64,000 nucleotides of DNA from Verrucomicrobiota bacterium (GTDB taxonomy: Bacteria > Verrucomicrobiota > Verrucomicrobiia > Limisphaerales > J093). The notes beneath the pieces are model-generated. The model was given only the letters and a program-made list of their open reading frames with translations, made no database searches and was not told the DNA's origin. The position numbers and the translations under genes are program-made. The DNA is taken from contig JAOSKK010000035.1 of NCBI GenBank assembly GCA_027493615.1, positions 248,001 to 312,000 on the forward strand, in the 5' to 3' direction. Shown piece by piece: positions 51,901-63,668 of this stretch. Numbering within the stretch: the stretch's first letter is position 1; each line of letters starts with the position of its first letter.

Positions 51901-54587
51901 GAATTGGGGCCACGAACTCGCGGCAGGCGGTTGGCCGAGGGCCACCGCGTGCAGACGGTTGTCATCGGTCGGGAACACCAGGAGGCCCGACGCGGTGAGC
52001 AAGGCCGGTTCGCTGACCTTGCCGTCCAACGCCAACTCCCGGCGCACTTGGCCGCCGGGCTCCAACGCATAGAACTGCCGGTCCATCGCCCCAAACAGCA
52101 CCGTCCCGTCCGCCGCCACGACCGGCGTGGCCATGACTTCCGCTCGGGCAACGAACGACCACCGCACCGCGCCACCTTCGCCCGCCAAGGCATACACGCG
52201 ATCGCCGCTGGCGATGAACACGGTGCCGTCGGGCGCCAGCACGGGCGAAGCTCCGCCAACCGCGCCCGGAAGCGAGACCTTCCACCGCAGCGTCCCTTCG
52301 GGCCAGAGAGCGTACACGTCGCCGTTGTTCGCCGCGCCGAAATAGACCGTGCCGTCCGCGCCGAGCGCGGGCGAGGAGTTCACCCCTGGCGGCACCCCGA
52401 ACTGCCATTGCAGCGTGCCATCCGCGTTGAGCGCGTAGAAGGCTCCCCCGTAACTGCCGAAGTAGACCGTGCCGTCCCCCGCAATCGCAGGAGCGGAGGC
52501 CACATACCCGTCGGCTTCGAACCGCCATTTCTCCGTCCCGTCCGGTCGCACGGCATAGAAACGGTGGTTCTCACAGCCGAAATGCACTGTGCCATCGGGA
52601 CCAATAGCCGGGGGAGGACCAGACGCGTTGGCCGGCGTTGAAGACCCAACGCGGTGTCCCGTCCGCAGCCACGGCATGCAGTCTCCCGAGATACGTCGCC
52701 ATATAGACGGTGCCGTCCGGTGCCACTGCCGGAGCCGCGCTGACGTTGCCCTCGTCCGTGGCGAATACCCAGTTCGTGGTGCCCGACGGCGTCAACGCAT
52801 GCAATGCTCCCGCCGCCGTCACGACGTAGAGCGTGCCATCCGGCGCGGCGGCCTGAGCCGAACGGAGGCCGTCGCTGAAGGTCAGGCTCCAGGGTCGGAC
52901 GGTGACCGTGATCCGGTTCACCGCCGAGGTGCGGCGTCCGCCGGCGTTGTCGGTCGCCACAACGAAGAGTTCGTGCGCTCCCGACGCGAAGCCGGCCCAG
53001 GCTGCCGTGTTCGCGGGATACTCGGTCTCGGCGAACCGCGTGCCGTCAGCGAAATACTCGAGCCGCAGCACCGCACCGTCCGGGTCGTTCGCCGCCACCC
53101 GCACCTCCAGGTGCGGCCCGGTGACCAACGTGGCGCCGTCCGCTGGCGATTCCACGCGCACCTCTGGCAGAGCGTTCGCTCCAGGTGGCAGGACCGTGAT
53201 CGACACCGTGGGCGACGTCGCCGCGTTGCCCGCGCCGTCTCGACCGCGGGCGGAGACGGACCGGACACCGGAGGTGCTCGGCGTCCAGGTCCCCCGGAAA
53301 GGTGCCGGCGTCGTGGCCGCGACCACACCATCCACGAGAAAATCGATCGCGGCGTCCGGCCCGAATCGCGCCAGGCTCGCCCACAACGGCACAGACTGAC
53401 CGGCGCGGAAGGTCATGCCCGCCTCGGGCAGAACCAGGTTCACCGCCGGCACCGGATCGAGGGTGCCACTGCGACGCGGGTTGCGGCGGAATTGGGACCA
53501 GGAACTTGCCGCCGGGGCCGGGGCGTTCGTGTAGCAGACCAGCCAACCGTCGTCGGTCGTCGCCAACAGACGGCCATCGCCCGTCAACAGAACTCCACCG
53601 TGCCCGCCGCCAAAAACCAGATCGTCCACCACCGCACCGTTCGGATTGAAGGACCGCAGCCGATACCCGGGGCCGCGCACGAAGACCCGCCCATCCGCAG
53701 CCGCCGACGGTGGCCCGCGGAAGCCGGGTTCAACGACCTCCCAGAGACGCGTGCCGGTCGAGTCCCAGGCCGTCAGTCGGCCCGCCGAGACCCCGTACAC
53801 GACACCCTCACCGCCCAGCACGGGTGACAAGTATTCGAATCCGTCCGGTTCCTGGGCCGTCCAGCGAACGGTTCCGGCGGCGCTTATGGCGTAAAGCTTG
53901 CCGTTCTCCGACGTCACGTAGATCGTTCCGTCCCCGCCAACCGCCGGGGGAGGACCGCACCGCGCCGCCAGTGGCGAACCGCCATCGCTCCGATCCATCA
54001 GGCCGCAGGCAATACACCCACCCGTCTGCGGACCCGAACAGGATTGTCCCGTCCGCCGCCACCGCCGGTGACGACCAGATCTCGCCTCCCGTGAGAACGC
54101 TCCAGCGCAGGCTGCCGCCGGTATTCAGGGCATACAGCCTCCCGTCGTTGGCCCCAAAGAACACCTGCCCTTCCTCATCCACGGCCGCGGACGAGAAGAT
54201 GCGATCAGCCGCCGCGAACCGCCAGGACTCGGTGCCGTCCGCGTTCACGGCCCAAAAAGTGCCGGTGTAATCCCCCACATGAACACGGGAATCCGACCCC
54301 ACCGCCGGCGTGGCCACCAGCACGCCACCGACGGGAAACGTCCAGCGCACCGTGCCGTCGGGCCGCACGGCGACCAAGGTCGCACCTTCGCCGGTCGCAC
54401 CCCCGGCGTAGATCGTGCCGTCGGGTGCGAGCGCCGGGGCTGTCCCGACTCCTCCTCCCAGATTCAACTCCCACTGGCTCTCCAACGCCCCCTGCAAACC
54501 GACCGCCACCAGTCCCGCGAGGAAGATGAAGGCAGCGTGGGCCACCCGTCGGAGGGTCGCCCGACCACCTGAAAGCTGCAGGTTCAT
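48982..54587 (-). CDS. Giant secreted PQQ-type multi-propeller protein with Ig-like and delta-60-like modules (two frame changes)
   Basis: Joined across frame changes near 53960 and 52640, one protein of ~1,870 residues. Signal peptide (AAFIFLAGLVAVGLQGA), then PQQ/WD-like blades of the form PAVAADGTILFGSADGWVYC and DGTLRWQ; a linker with Ig/cadherin-like modules (PEVRVESPADGATLVTGP, GNAATSPTVSITV); a second and third propeller (GADGTVYFGAANNGDVYAL, ALAADGTIYCAAADGVMLAV) separated by an Ig-like domain (PPVISESPPSVTVTNGMTV); then 'Kelch/delta-60' repeats (VFVGGTFKLAGGLPARHVAR, RLYAAGDFQFADNRAARGIA) and a short end LVTFTNLTEARRFVDQRS. No catalytic or PQQ-dehydrogenase residues. Probably a surface adhesin or scaffold. 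Flanked by R4 repeats. Confidence 0.85.
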
Positions 54588-54633
54588 AGACCGGACATCA
54601 TGAATCCCCCCTCGCGACGTCAAGGGCCAAGGA

Positions 54634-54742
54634 CGCCAATGGGGTCAAACATTGACATTTGACATTTCGAAACCTGAGCGACGGGCGCCCCAGGCCGTGA
54701 AGGCCAAATGTCAAATGTCAATGTTTGACCCCATTGGCGCTT
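54634..54742. repeat. R4 repeat with inverted partner, right flank of the giant gene
   Basis: The 68-base R4 unit (54675-54742) is preceded by a perfect 34-base inverted partner (54634-54667, CGCCAATGGGGTCAAACATT...) of its right half (54706-54739), spacer 38 bases. The result is a long hairpin between the giant gene's start and the lipoate ligase stop, and may end the ligase transcript. Confidence 0.9.
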
Positions 54743-55459
54743 TCAGGACCGGAAGACCCAATCCGGCCGGTTGTACTTCGCGGCCACCAACGCCGACACG
54801 CGATCCAGCGGCAGCAGCGCCGACGCGTCCGTGGCGGCCCAGGCCTGCCGGAGGGCCTGCTGGATCGTGACGGCTTGGACGCCGAGGTTCGCGAGGAAAT
54901 CCTCGTGCGACCGGCCGGACCGGTAGGGAGGCTGGCGCGTGGGCATGGGCAACACCGCCCGTACCAACTTCGCATCCAGTCCGAGCAGGAACGTGCCGTG
55001 GAACAACAACGCCCGCCGCCCCCGCCGCTGCGCGTTGCCGGAGAATTTCCGGCCCTCGAGCGCCAGGTCCGTGTCACCGCAACACCGGACGGGCTTTCCC
55101 AGCACGGTCGTGAGGGCCGCGGCGTGCCGCTGCATGATGTACCGGTTGGTCGACGGGATCCCGGAGGTCGGGCCGTCGGGTGTCACCCGGAGGATCAGGG
55201 TGTAGTTGAGGCAACCCGGGCCCTGGAGCACGGTGCCGCCGCCGGTGATGCGCCGCAGGACCGGGATACCCCGAAGCCGACAGGCCTCGAGGTCCACTTC
55301 CGACGCGGCACGGTTGGCGTAGCCGAGCACGACAAAGTGGACCGGGGATTCCCAGAACCGCAGTCGTTCGATCCCGTCGTTCTCGGTGGTCTCCCACAGG
55401 GCTTCGTCGAGCGCGAGGTTCTCGGCAGGGGTGGGGAGCGTGAGATCCAGGTAGTGCAT
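54743..55459 (-). CDS. Lipoate-protein ligase A-like protein
   Basis: Attaches lipoate (or octanoate) to the E2/GcvH lipoyl domains. Family blocks: FVVLGYANRAASEVDLEACR, VLRRITGGGTVLQGPGCLNY, RYIMQRHAAALTTVLG, GDTDLALEGRKFSGNAQRR and LFHGTFLLGLD. Length 238 residues, typical of the short LplA-like branch; no separate accessory domain. It is divergent from pyruvate dehydrogenase E1, a lipoate-dependent complex, which supports the role. Intact. Confidence 0.85.
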   Translation of the reverse strand: MHYLDLTLPTPAENLALDEALWETTENDGIERLRFWESPVHFVVLGYANRAASEVDLEACRLRGIPVLRRITGGGTVLQGPGCLNYTLILRVTPDGPTSGIPSTNRYIMQRHAAALTTVLGKPVRCCGDTDLALEGRKFSGNAQRRGRRALLFHGTFLLGLDAKLVRAVLPMPTRQPPYRSGRSHEDFLANLGVQAVTIQQALRQAWAATDASALLPLDRVSALVAAKYNRPDWVFRS

Positions 55460-55660
55460 CGACAGGGTCGGCGGGAGAGGGGGCGTTCCCCGGCCGCCGG
55501 AAGCTTCTAAGCCGAACGGAGGCGGGGTTCAAGGACGATGGGTCGTGCGCGGGGTAGTTGAGGTAAGGATTGTCGGCAGCGGCAGAAGCGCTATGGTCAG
55601 GGGCAGACGCGGATCCGGTCCGCAGTTGCCGTCCACGGAGGATTCCTGCGCGTACGGCGC
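55460..55660. other. Divergent intergenic region, lplA-like / aceE
   Basis: About 200 bases that should carry promoters for both genes. A GGAGG near 55638 lies upstream of the aceE GTG. No clear -35/-10 pair or operator found. Confidence 0.4.
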
Positions 55661-58397
<2,737 letters not shown>

Positions 58398-58407
58398 CCC
58401 CTACCGC

Positions 58408-59214
58408 ATGAGCACACCTGACACCGACGCCACGATGGCGGTGTTCCTCGACCTCGAGAACATCGCGCTGGGGGCGCGTGACGCCCACTATCCGCGGTTT
58501 GACATCCACAAGGTGCTCGAACGCCTCCTGCTCAAGGGCCACATCGTGGTCAAGAAGGCGTATTGCGACTTCGACCGATACAAGGAGTTCAAGCGCGACC
58601 TGCACGAAGCCGCCTTCGAGCTCATCGAAATCCCCCACCTCCGCCAGTCCGGCAAGAACTCGGCCGACATCCGGATGGTCGTGGACGCGTTGGATCTCTG
58701 CTACACCAAGGGGCACGTGGACACGTTCGTGATCCTGAGCGGCGACTCGGACTTCTCGCCCCTGGTGAGCAAGCTGCGGGAGAACGCCAAGACCGTCGTC
58801 GGGATGGGCGTCAAGACCTCGACGTCCGACCTGTTCATCAAGAACTGCGACGAGTTCCTGTACTACGACGACCTCGTCCGGGCGGAGGCTTCCAAGGCGC
58901 GCCAACGCCACGCAACCAGCAAACCAAGCGGCACCCGACCGGCCGCCGAGACGGGCAAGACAGCCTCAGCCGATGAAGCGCTCGATCTGGTGATGGAGAC
59001 CCTGGATGCGATCACCGAGGAACGCGACGAGGACGAGCACATCTGGGGCTCAATGATCAAGCAGGCCATCAAGCGCCGGAACCCCGGCTTCAACGAGCGG
59101 TTCTACGGTTTCCGCTCCTTCAACGATCTGCTCCTCGAAGCTCAGCACCGCGGCCTGCTCAAGCTCGAACCCGACAAGAAATCCGGCGGCTACACGGTCG
59201 TGGCTGCCCCGTGA
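58408..59214 (+). CDS. NYN-domain protein with C-terminal OST-HTH/LOTUS domain
   Basis: Residues ~8-155 form a NYN (PIN-like) nuclease domain: MAVFLDLENIALGARDA with the first acidic residues, DIRMVVDALDLCY, FVILSGDSDFSPLVSKLREN with the Asp pair, and STSDLFIKNCDEFLYYDD. Residues ~185-265 are an OST-HTH/LOTUS RNA-binding module (WGSMIKQAIKRRNPGFNER, GFRSFNDLLLEAQHRGLL). The pair suggests an RNA-directed endoribonuclease of the LabA/DUF88 type. Starts 10 bp after aceE and is likely co-transcribed. Intact. Confidence 0.88.
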   Translation: MSTPDTDATMAVFLDLENIALGARDAHYPRFDIHKVLERLLLKGHIVVKKAYCDFDRYKEFKRDLHEAAFELIEIPHLRQSGKNSADIRMVVDALDLCYTKGHVDTFVILSGDSDFSPLVSKLRENAKTVVGMGVKTSTSDLFIKNCDEFLYYDDLVRAEASKARQRHATSKPSGTRPAAETGKTASADEALDLVMETLDAITEERDEDEHIWGSMIKQAIKRRNPGFNERFYGFRSFNDLLLEAQHRGLLKLEPDKKSGGYTVVAAP

Positions 59215-59310
59215 GGGCTCGGCGGTCCTCGGGAAGAGGCTTGCACGCTGAATTTACCGGACCAGATCCGCCCCTTGGCGAGACGCAGCACCGCCCATTC
59301 GATTCCTGCA

Positions 59311-59392
59311 CTTGCTCTTGCTCCGCCACGGAGAGTCGGAGGAAGAGCAAGGGCAAGAGCAAGAGCGGGAGCTGGGGCGGGAGCAGGAGCGG
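59311..59392. repeat. GAGCAA/GAGCGG hexamer tract with inverted copy
   Basis: CTTGCTCTTGCTCC (59311-59324) faces GGAAGAGCAAGGGCAAGAGC and further GAGCGG units (59341-59392). They can pair as a hairpin at the meeting point of the convergent NYN and oxidoreductase genes. No gene in this gap. Confidence 0.55.
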
Positions 59393-59421
59393 GACCGCCG
59401 GAGGTAGAGCGGGCCCGGGCG

Positions 59422-60780
59422 TCAAATGTCGCCGAGCGACCAACCCGGCCGGTACTCGCGATGCAACCGCGCGTCGGCGCGATCGTGGTTAACGATCCGA
59501 CCCGCCAAGGGGGCGTACTCCAGCGGGCCTTCCTCGAGGGTTGCGGCGTTGACCAACTGCATCAGCTCGGTGAGGGGTCCGCCGATGTCGAAGGACGAGA
59601 AAGTGCGGCCATTGCCCTTGCAGGCCTCCACCCATTCGCGGTGGTGACCGATCGAGCGCGGCAACCGTTGGGGTGCGCCTGCGGGGGTCCCCTCAAAGCG
59701 CTCCTCGGGCAGGAGCGTGTAGCGTGTGTTCCAGGGGCACTCGGAGTAGATCGAGCCCTTCGAGCCGATGAGCAGGTCGCCCCAGCCCTGTTGCGGGTAG
59801 CCCAGCAACAGGTCGGCTGGTGGTTTGTCCTTGGCCCACACCGTCAGTTTCACGGGCGGCAACGGGTCTCGCGCGGGGAGTTCCACCAGAGCTTTGAGCG
59901 CCCGAGGGTAACCTTCGGCATCGACTTCGGATGGCCAGGCCTGCACCCGGATGAGGCGGCGGGTCGCCAACGGATTGGTCGGGGCCTCCCAAAGTGCGGC
60001 CAGATTCAGAGCGCGGAACATGAGGTTGCCGGTGTGACAACCGAAATCCCCGACGATCCCGCTCCCGAACGCGCGCCACCCACGCCAGCTCGCGGGAAGA
60101 TAGCTGGGGTGATAGGGGCGGAACTCCGCCGGTCCGAGCCAAAGATCCCAGTCGAGCGTCGCCGGAACTGGCGGTGTATCCTTCGGCCGCTCGAGGGGGC
60201 CATTACCGCCGTCGAACCAGACGTGGGCTTCGCGCACCTCGCCGATCACGCCGTCCAGGACGAGCTCCGTGCCCCGTCGCAAGCCATCCGAGGCGGAGCC
60301 CTGATTGCCCATCTGGGTGACCACGCGATGTTGGCGGGCCACCTCACGCATCGCCCGGGCCTCGCGCACGGTGCGGGTCAACGGCTTTTCGCAGAACACG
60401 TGTTTGCCGCGCTGCATGGCCGCCACCGCGGCGACGGCGTGCGTGTGGTCGGGAGTCGAGACGACGACGGCATCCACGGACGCACCCATCTCGTCGAGGA
60501 GCCGGCGGAAATCGGTGAAGGCCCGGGCCTCCGGGTACTTCTTGAAGGTGTCCGCCGCGTGGCGCTGGTCGACGTCGCACAAGGCGACGATGGCCGCGCC
60601 AGCACCGGCGATGTTATCGAGGTTGCCGCGCCCCTGGCCGGCCACGCCCACGCCGGCCACGTGGAGACGGTTGTTGGCGTCAGCGGCGAAGGCCAGGCGG
60701 GCGTTGGGGAGGAGGAGCACCCCCGCACCACCGAGCCCTGTTTGGCGCAGGAACGAGCGACGGCGGATTCCGGTTTTCAA
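59422..60780 (-). CDS. Tat-exported Gfo/Idh/MocA family oxidoreductase
   Basis: NAD(P)-dependent sugar or inositol oxidoreductase. A twin-arginine-like signal (RRRSFLRQTGLGGAGVLLL) precedes the Rossmann domain (LHVAGVGVAGQGRGN, VALCDVDQRHAADT, VSTPDHTHAVAAVAAMQ) and the family motif KHVFCEKPLTRTV with the catalytic-site Lys; GDFGCHTGNLMFRAL follows in the second domain. About 452 residues, the usual length of the exported verrucomicrobial branch. The cofactor is probably bound before export. Intact. Confidence 0.9.
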   Translation of the reverse strand: MKTGIRRRSFLRQTGLGGAGVLLLPNARLAFAADANNRLHVAGVGVAGQGRGNLDNIAGAGAAIVALCDVDQRHAADTFKKYPEARAFTDFRRLLDEMGASVDAVVVSTPDHTHAVAAVAAMQRGKHVFCEKPLTRTVREARAMREVARQHRVVTQMGNQGSASDGLRRGTELVLDGVIGEVREAHVWFDGGNGPLERPKDTPPVPATLDWDLWLGPAEFRPYHPSYLPASWRGWRAFGSGIVGDFGCHTGNLMFRALNLAALWEAPTNPLATRRLIRVQAWPSEVDAEGYPRALKALVELPARDPLPPVKLTVWAKDKPPADLLLGYPQQGWGDLLIGSKGSIYSECPWNTRYTLLPEERFEGTPAGAPQRLPRSIGHHREWVEACKGNGRTFSSFDIGGPLTELMQLVNAATLEEGPLEYAPLAGRIVNHDRADARLHREYRPGWSLGDI

Positions 60781-60795
60781 AGTAACGAGGGTCGA

Positions 60796-61206
60796 TCAGG
60801 CGGCCGGCTTGGTTTCGGTGGCGGTTGTCGCCGGGGCGGCGGTGCCTTCCTCGACCCACTCGAGGATGGCCTCGGGGGCGGCGTCTCCCTGGCGGCGGTG
60901 CATCAGCTTGACGATGCGGGTGTAGCCGCCCGGGCGCTCCTTGTTGAGGGGCGCGATGTCGCGGAAGAGGATGCGGACGGCCTCTTCGTCCTGGTGAAGC
61001 CGGGCGGAGGCGAGGCGGCGATGGTGCAGTGAACCGCTCTTGGCGAGCGTGACCATCTTCTCCGCCACGGACCGGGCGGCCTTGGCCTTGGCCAGGGTGG
61101 TGGTGACCCGGCGATGCTTGATGAGGCTGCACACGAGGTTGGCGAGCATGCGATTGCGATGCTCGCCGGTGCGGCCCAGTTTGGCGGTGCGTTTGAGGTG
61201 GCGCAT
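60796..61206 (-). CDS. rplQ: 50S ribosomal protein L17
   Basis: Starts MRHLKRTAKLGRTGEHRNRM, the invariant L17 N-terminus, and carries NLVCSLIKHRRVTTTLAKAK and PLNKERPGGYTRI. An Ala/Thr-rich tail (EEGTAAPATTATETKPAA) extends the usual ~120 residues to 136. It is the last gene of the alpha operon, 15 bp after rpoA. Intact. Confidence 0.96.
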   Translation of the reverse strand: MRHLKRTAKLGRTGEHRNRMLANLVCSLIKHRRVTTTLAKAKAARSVAEKMVTLAKSGSLHHRRLASARLHQDEEAVRILFRDIAPLNKERPGGYTRIVKLMHRRQGDAAPEAILEWVEEGTAAPATTATETKPAA

Positions 61207-61221
61207 AGACGGGGACGGGCG

Positions 61222-62238
61222 TCAGGAGAGGCTCGGGATGGCTTCCTTCGGACCCTCGAGCAGGGTGGTGTCGATCTTCATGCCCAAGGTGAGCCCGAGG
61301 TGGGCGAGCTTGTCCTTGATCTCGTTGAGGGACTTCTTGCCAAAGTTGCGATACTTGAGCATCTCGCTTTCGCTCTTCATGGCGAGCTGGCCCACGGTTG
61401 TGATGTTGGCGTTGTTGAGGCAGTTGGCGGCGCGGACGCTCAACTCGATCTCGTTGACGCTCATGTTATAGAGCTTCCGCAGCCGCGTCCGCTCCTCGTC
61501 CTGACGGGACTCCTCCTCCTCGAACTCGACGGCGTTCTTGTCGTAGCCGACAAACACGTCGAGGTGTCGTTGGAGGATGGCGGAGGCCTGGATGAGGGCC
61601 TCATCGGGCGTAAGGCGGCCGTCGGTCCAGATGTCCAGCACGAGGCGGTCATAGTCGGTCTTCTGCCCGACACGGGCGGCCTCGACGCCGTACCGGACGC
61701 GGGTGACGGGGGAGAAGAGCGAGTCGATGGCAATGACGCCGATGCTCTGGTCCGGCTTCTTGTTCTCGTCGCCCGGGCAGAAGCCGCGACCGACGCGGAT
61801 CTCCATCTCGATCTGGAACTTCTTCTTCTTGTCGAGCGTGCAGATCAACTGGTCGGGGTTGACCAACTCGAGGTTCTGATTGAGCTGGATGTCGGCGGCG
61901 GTGACTGGCCCCTCCTTGTGGACGGAAAGGAGGACGGTCTGGGGATCGCGGCTGTGGGCCTTGAACTTAACCTGCTTCAAGTTCAGCACGATGTCGGTGA
62001 CGTCCTCGACGACCCCCTCGACGGTGGCGAACTCGTGCATGGCACCATCGATCTTGATGGAGGTGATGGCCGCCCCCTCGAGAGAAGACAGCAGCACCCG
62101 GCGCAACGAATTGCCGATGGTGTAGCCGTATCCCGTCTCGAACGGCTCGGCGATGAACCGCGTGTATGTCGCCGAAACCGTCGCGTCGTCACGCGTCAGC
62201 CGCTTCGGCATTTCGAACCGACCTACTCGAACTGGCAT
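61222..62238 (-). CDS. rpoA: RNA polymerase subunit alpha
   Basis: A 338-residue alpha subunit. N-terminal assembly domain: AEPFETGYGYTIGNSLRRVL, SLEGAAITSIKIDGAMHEF and GRGFCPGDENKKPDQSIGVI. C-terminal DNA- and activator-binding domain: LSVRAANCLNNANITTVGQL and SEMLKYRNFGKKSLNEIKDK. Sits between rpsD and rplQ, as in most bacteria. Intact. Confidence 0.97.
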   Translation of the reverse strand: MPVRVGRFEMPKRLTRDDATVSATYTRFIAEPFETGYGYTIGNSLRRVLLSSLEGAAITSIKIDGAMHEFATVEGVVEDVTDIVLNLKQVKFKAHSRDPQTVLLSVHKEGPVTAADIQLNQNLELVNPDQLICTLDKKKKFQIEMEIRVGRGFCPGDENKKPDQSIGVIAIDSLFSPVTRVRYGVEAARVGQKTDYDRLVLDIWTDGRLTPDEALIQASAILQRHLDVFVGYDKNAVEFEEEESRQDEERTRLRKLYNMSVNEIELSVRAANCLNNANITTVGQLAMKSESEMLKYRNFGKKSLNEIKDKLAHLGLTLGMKIDTTLLEGPKEAIPSLS

Positions 62239-62315
62239 AGGATGATGGAGAACAGCAATTTTAAACTGGCCCGCGACCGCCGCTCCCGCCGGGGTCCGGT
62301 CCCGTATAATTGCCC

Positions 62316-62333
62316 GGGTCCCACCCGGGACCC
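62316..62333. other. GC hairpin between rpsD and rpoA
   Basis: GGGTCCC/GGGACCC with a four-base loop, within the 103-base gap between rpsD and rpoA; no T-run follows on the minus strand. A regulatory or pause hairpin is possible; S4 is the alpha operon's feedback repressor in E. coli. Confidence 0.4.
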
Positions 62334-62341
62334 TTTCAGGG

Positions 62342-62950
62342 TTAGCGGGAGTAGAATTCGACGACGGCCTGCTCGTCCGCGATGGGCTGGATTTCGTCGC
62401 GCGTCGGCAGGCGCATGATGACGCCTTTGAAAGCGTCCTTGTTCAGGGACAACCAGTCCGGGACGTTGCGGCTGGTGGAAGCCTCGAGGCCTTTGGTGGC
62501 CATCTGGCGGGCCACACTGGTGGGCCGGATTTCGACGACGTCATTCACCCGCAGCGCGCAGGAGGGGACACTGACCCGGCGGCCGTTCACCTGGACGTGG
62601 CCGTGGCTGACCATCTGGCGGGCGGCGGGTCGGGTGGGGGCGAACCCCAGTTGGTAGACCACGTTGTCCAGCCGCGTCTCGAGGATCTGCAGCATGGTTT
62701 CGCCGGTGACACCGCGCTTGCTCAGCGCCTGCTGGTAGACGCGGCGGAACTGGCGTTCGAGCAGCCCGTAGTAGTACCGCAGCTTCTGTTTTTCGATCAG
62801 ACCCAGGCCGTAATCCGACGTCTTGCGGCGGTGCTTCGGTCCGTGCATCCCGGGACCGTAGTTGCGCCGCTCGAGGTACTTGGTGGGGCCGAAAATGGGC
62901 ACGCCGAAGCGGCGGCTGATCCGTACGCGAGGTCCAGTGTAACGAGCCAT
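62342..62950 (-). CDS. rpsD: 30S ribosomal protein S4
   Basis: A 202-residue S4 (MARYTGPRVRISRRFGVPIF, RRKTSDYGLGLIEKQKLRYY) with the RNA-binding S4 domain at ~residues 93-155 (TRLDNVVYQLGFAPTRPAAR, VSHGHVQVNGRRVSVPS). It lacks the N-terminal zinc cysteines, so it is of the C-minus type. Intact. Confidence 0.96.
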   Translation of the reverse strand: MARYTGPRVRISRRFGVPIFGPTKYLERRNYGPGMHGPKHRRKTSDYGLGLIEKQKLRYYYGLLERQFRRVYQQALSKRGVTGETMLQILETRLDNVVYQLGFAPTRPAARQMVSHGHVQVNGRRVSVPSCALRVNDVVEIRPTSVARQMATKGLEASTSRNVPDWLSLNKDAFKGVIMRLPTRDEIQPIADEQAVVEFYSR

Positions 62951-62986
62951 TGACTTGAAGCGGTTTGGGTAAGTTCAGCCGGGAAA

Positions 62987-63655
62987 TTACACGCGCCGTT
63001 TCTTGCGCGGCCGGCAGCCGTTGTGAGGAATCGGGGTGACGTCCCGAATGACGGTGATTTCGAGGCCGATCGCTTGCAGGGCGCGGATGGCGGATTCGCG
63101 GCCGGATCCGGGGCCCTTGACGCGGATTTCCACCTCGCGCATGCCGTGCGACATGGCCTGGCGCGCCGCAGCTTGGGCGACCTGCTGGGCGGCGAAGGCG
63201 GTGCTCTTGCGCGACCCTTTGAAGCCGGCGCGGCCGGCGGTGGCCCAGCCAATCACATTCCCCTGCATATCCGTGATGGACACGGTGGTGTTGTTGAACG
63301 TGGCCAGGATGTGGGCAACCCCGGCGGCAATGTTCTTGGAGCCCTTGGCCTTGATGATCTTCTTTCCGGCCAGGCCATCGGAGAGCAACTCCGCCGCCGT
63401 GGGGGCGCTCCCTGCGACGGGGCCTTCGGGCCCGGGCGCCGGAGCGGCCGCGGCCGCGGCAGGCTTACCCGCAGCGGCCTTGTCGGCAGGTTTCTCGGCG
63501 GGGGCGCCTTCGGCCGTGCCCGCGCCGGCCGGTTTCGCGGCGGGCTTGGCGGCCTTGGGTGCCTTGTCCTTCTTTTCGGCCTTGTCGGCGCCCTCCGGCT
63601 TGGCGGGGGCGGGGGCTTCGGGCGCGGGTTGGGCAGCAGCTTGCTCTTCAGCCAT
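62987..63655 (-). CDS. rpsK: 30S ribosomal protein S11 with long N-terminal extension
   Basis: Residues ~95-222 are ordinary S11: NIAAGVAHILATFNNTTVSI, WATAGRAGFKGSRKSTAFAA, REVEIRVKGPGSGRESAIRA and VTPIPHNGCRPRKKRRV. The first ~95 residues are an Ala/Pro/Lys-rich tail (APAPAKPEGADKAEKKDKAP) with no S11 equivalent. Family members are usually ~129 residues. It is a continuous frame from ATG 63655 and no nearer ATG fits; the tail is probably disordered and could bind rRNA. Downstream of rpsM by 13 bp. Confidence 0.95.
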   Translation of the reverse strand: MAEEQAAAQPAPEAPAPAKPEGADKAEKKDKAPKAAKPAAKPAGAGTAEGAPAEKPADKAAAGKPAAAAAAPAPGPEGPVAGSAPTAAELLSDGLAGKKIIKAKGSKNIAAGVAHILATFNNTTVSITDMQGNVIGWATAGRAGFKGSRKSTAFAAQQVAQAAARQAMSHGMREVEIRVKGPGSGRESAIRALQAIGLEITVIRDVTPIPHNGCRPRKKRRV

Positions 63656-63668
63656 ACGTCAACAGAGT

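Noticed and set aside
49138..53827. Several long plus-strand frames across the giant propeller gene
   Set aside because: The minus strand shows regular beta-propeller blades throughout; the plus frames are Arg-rich shadows.
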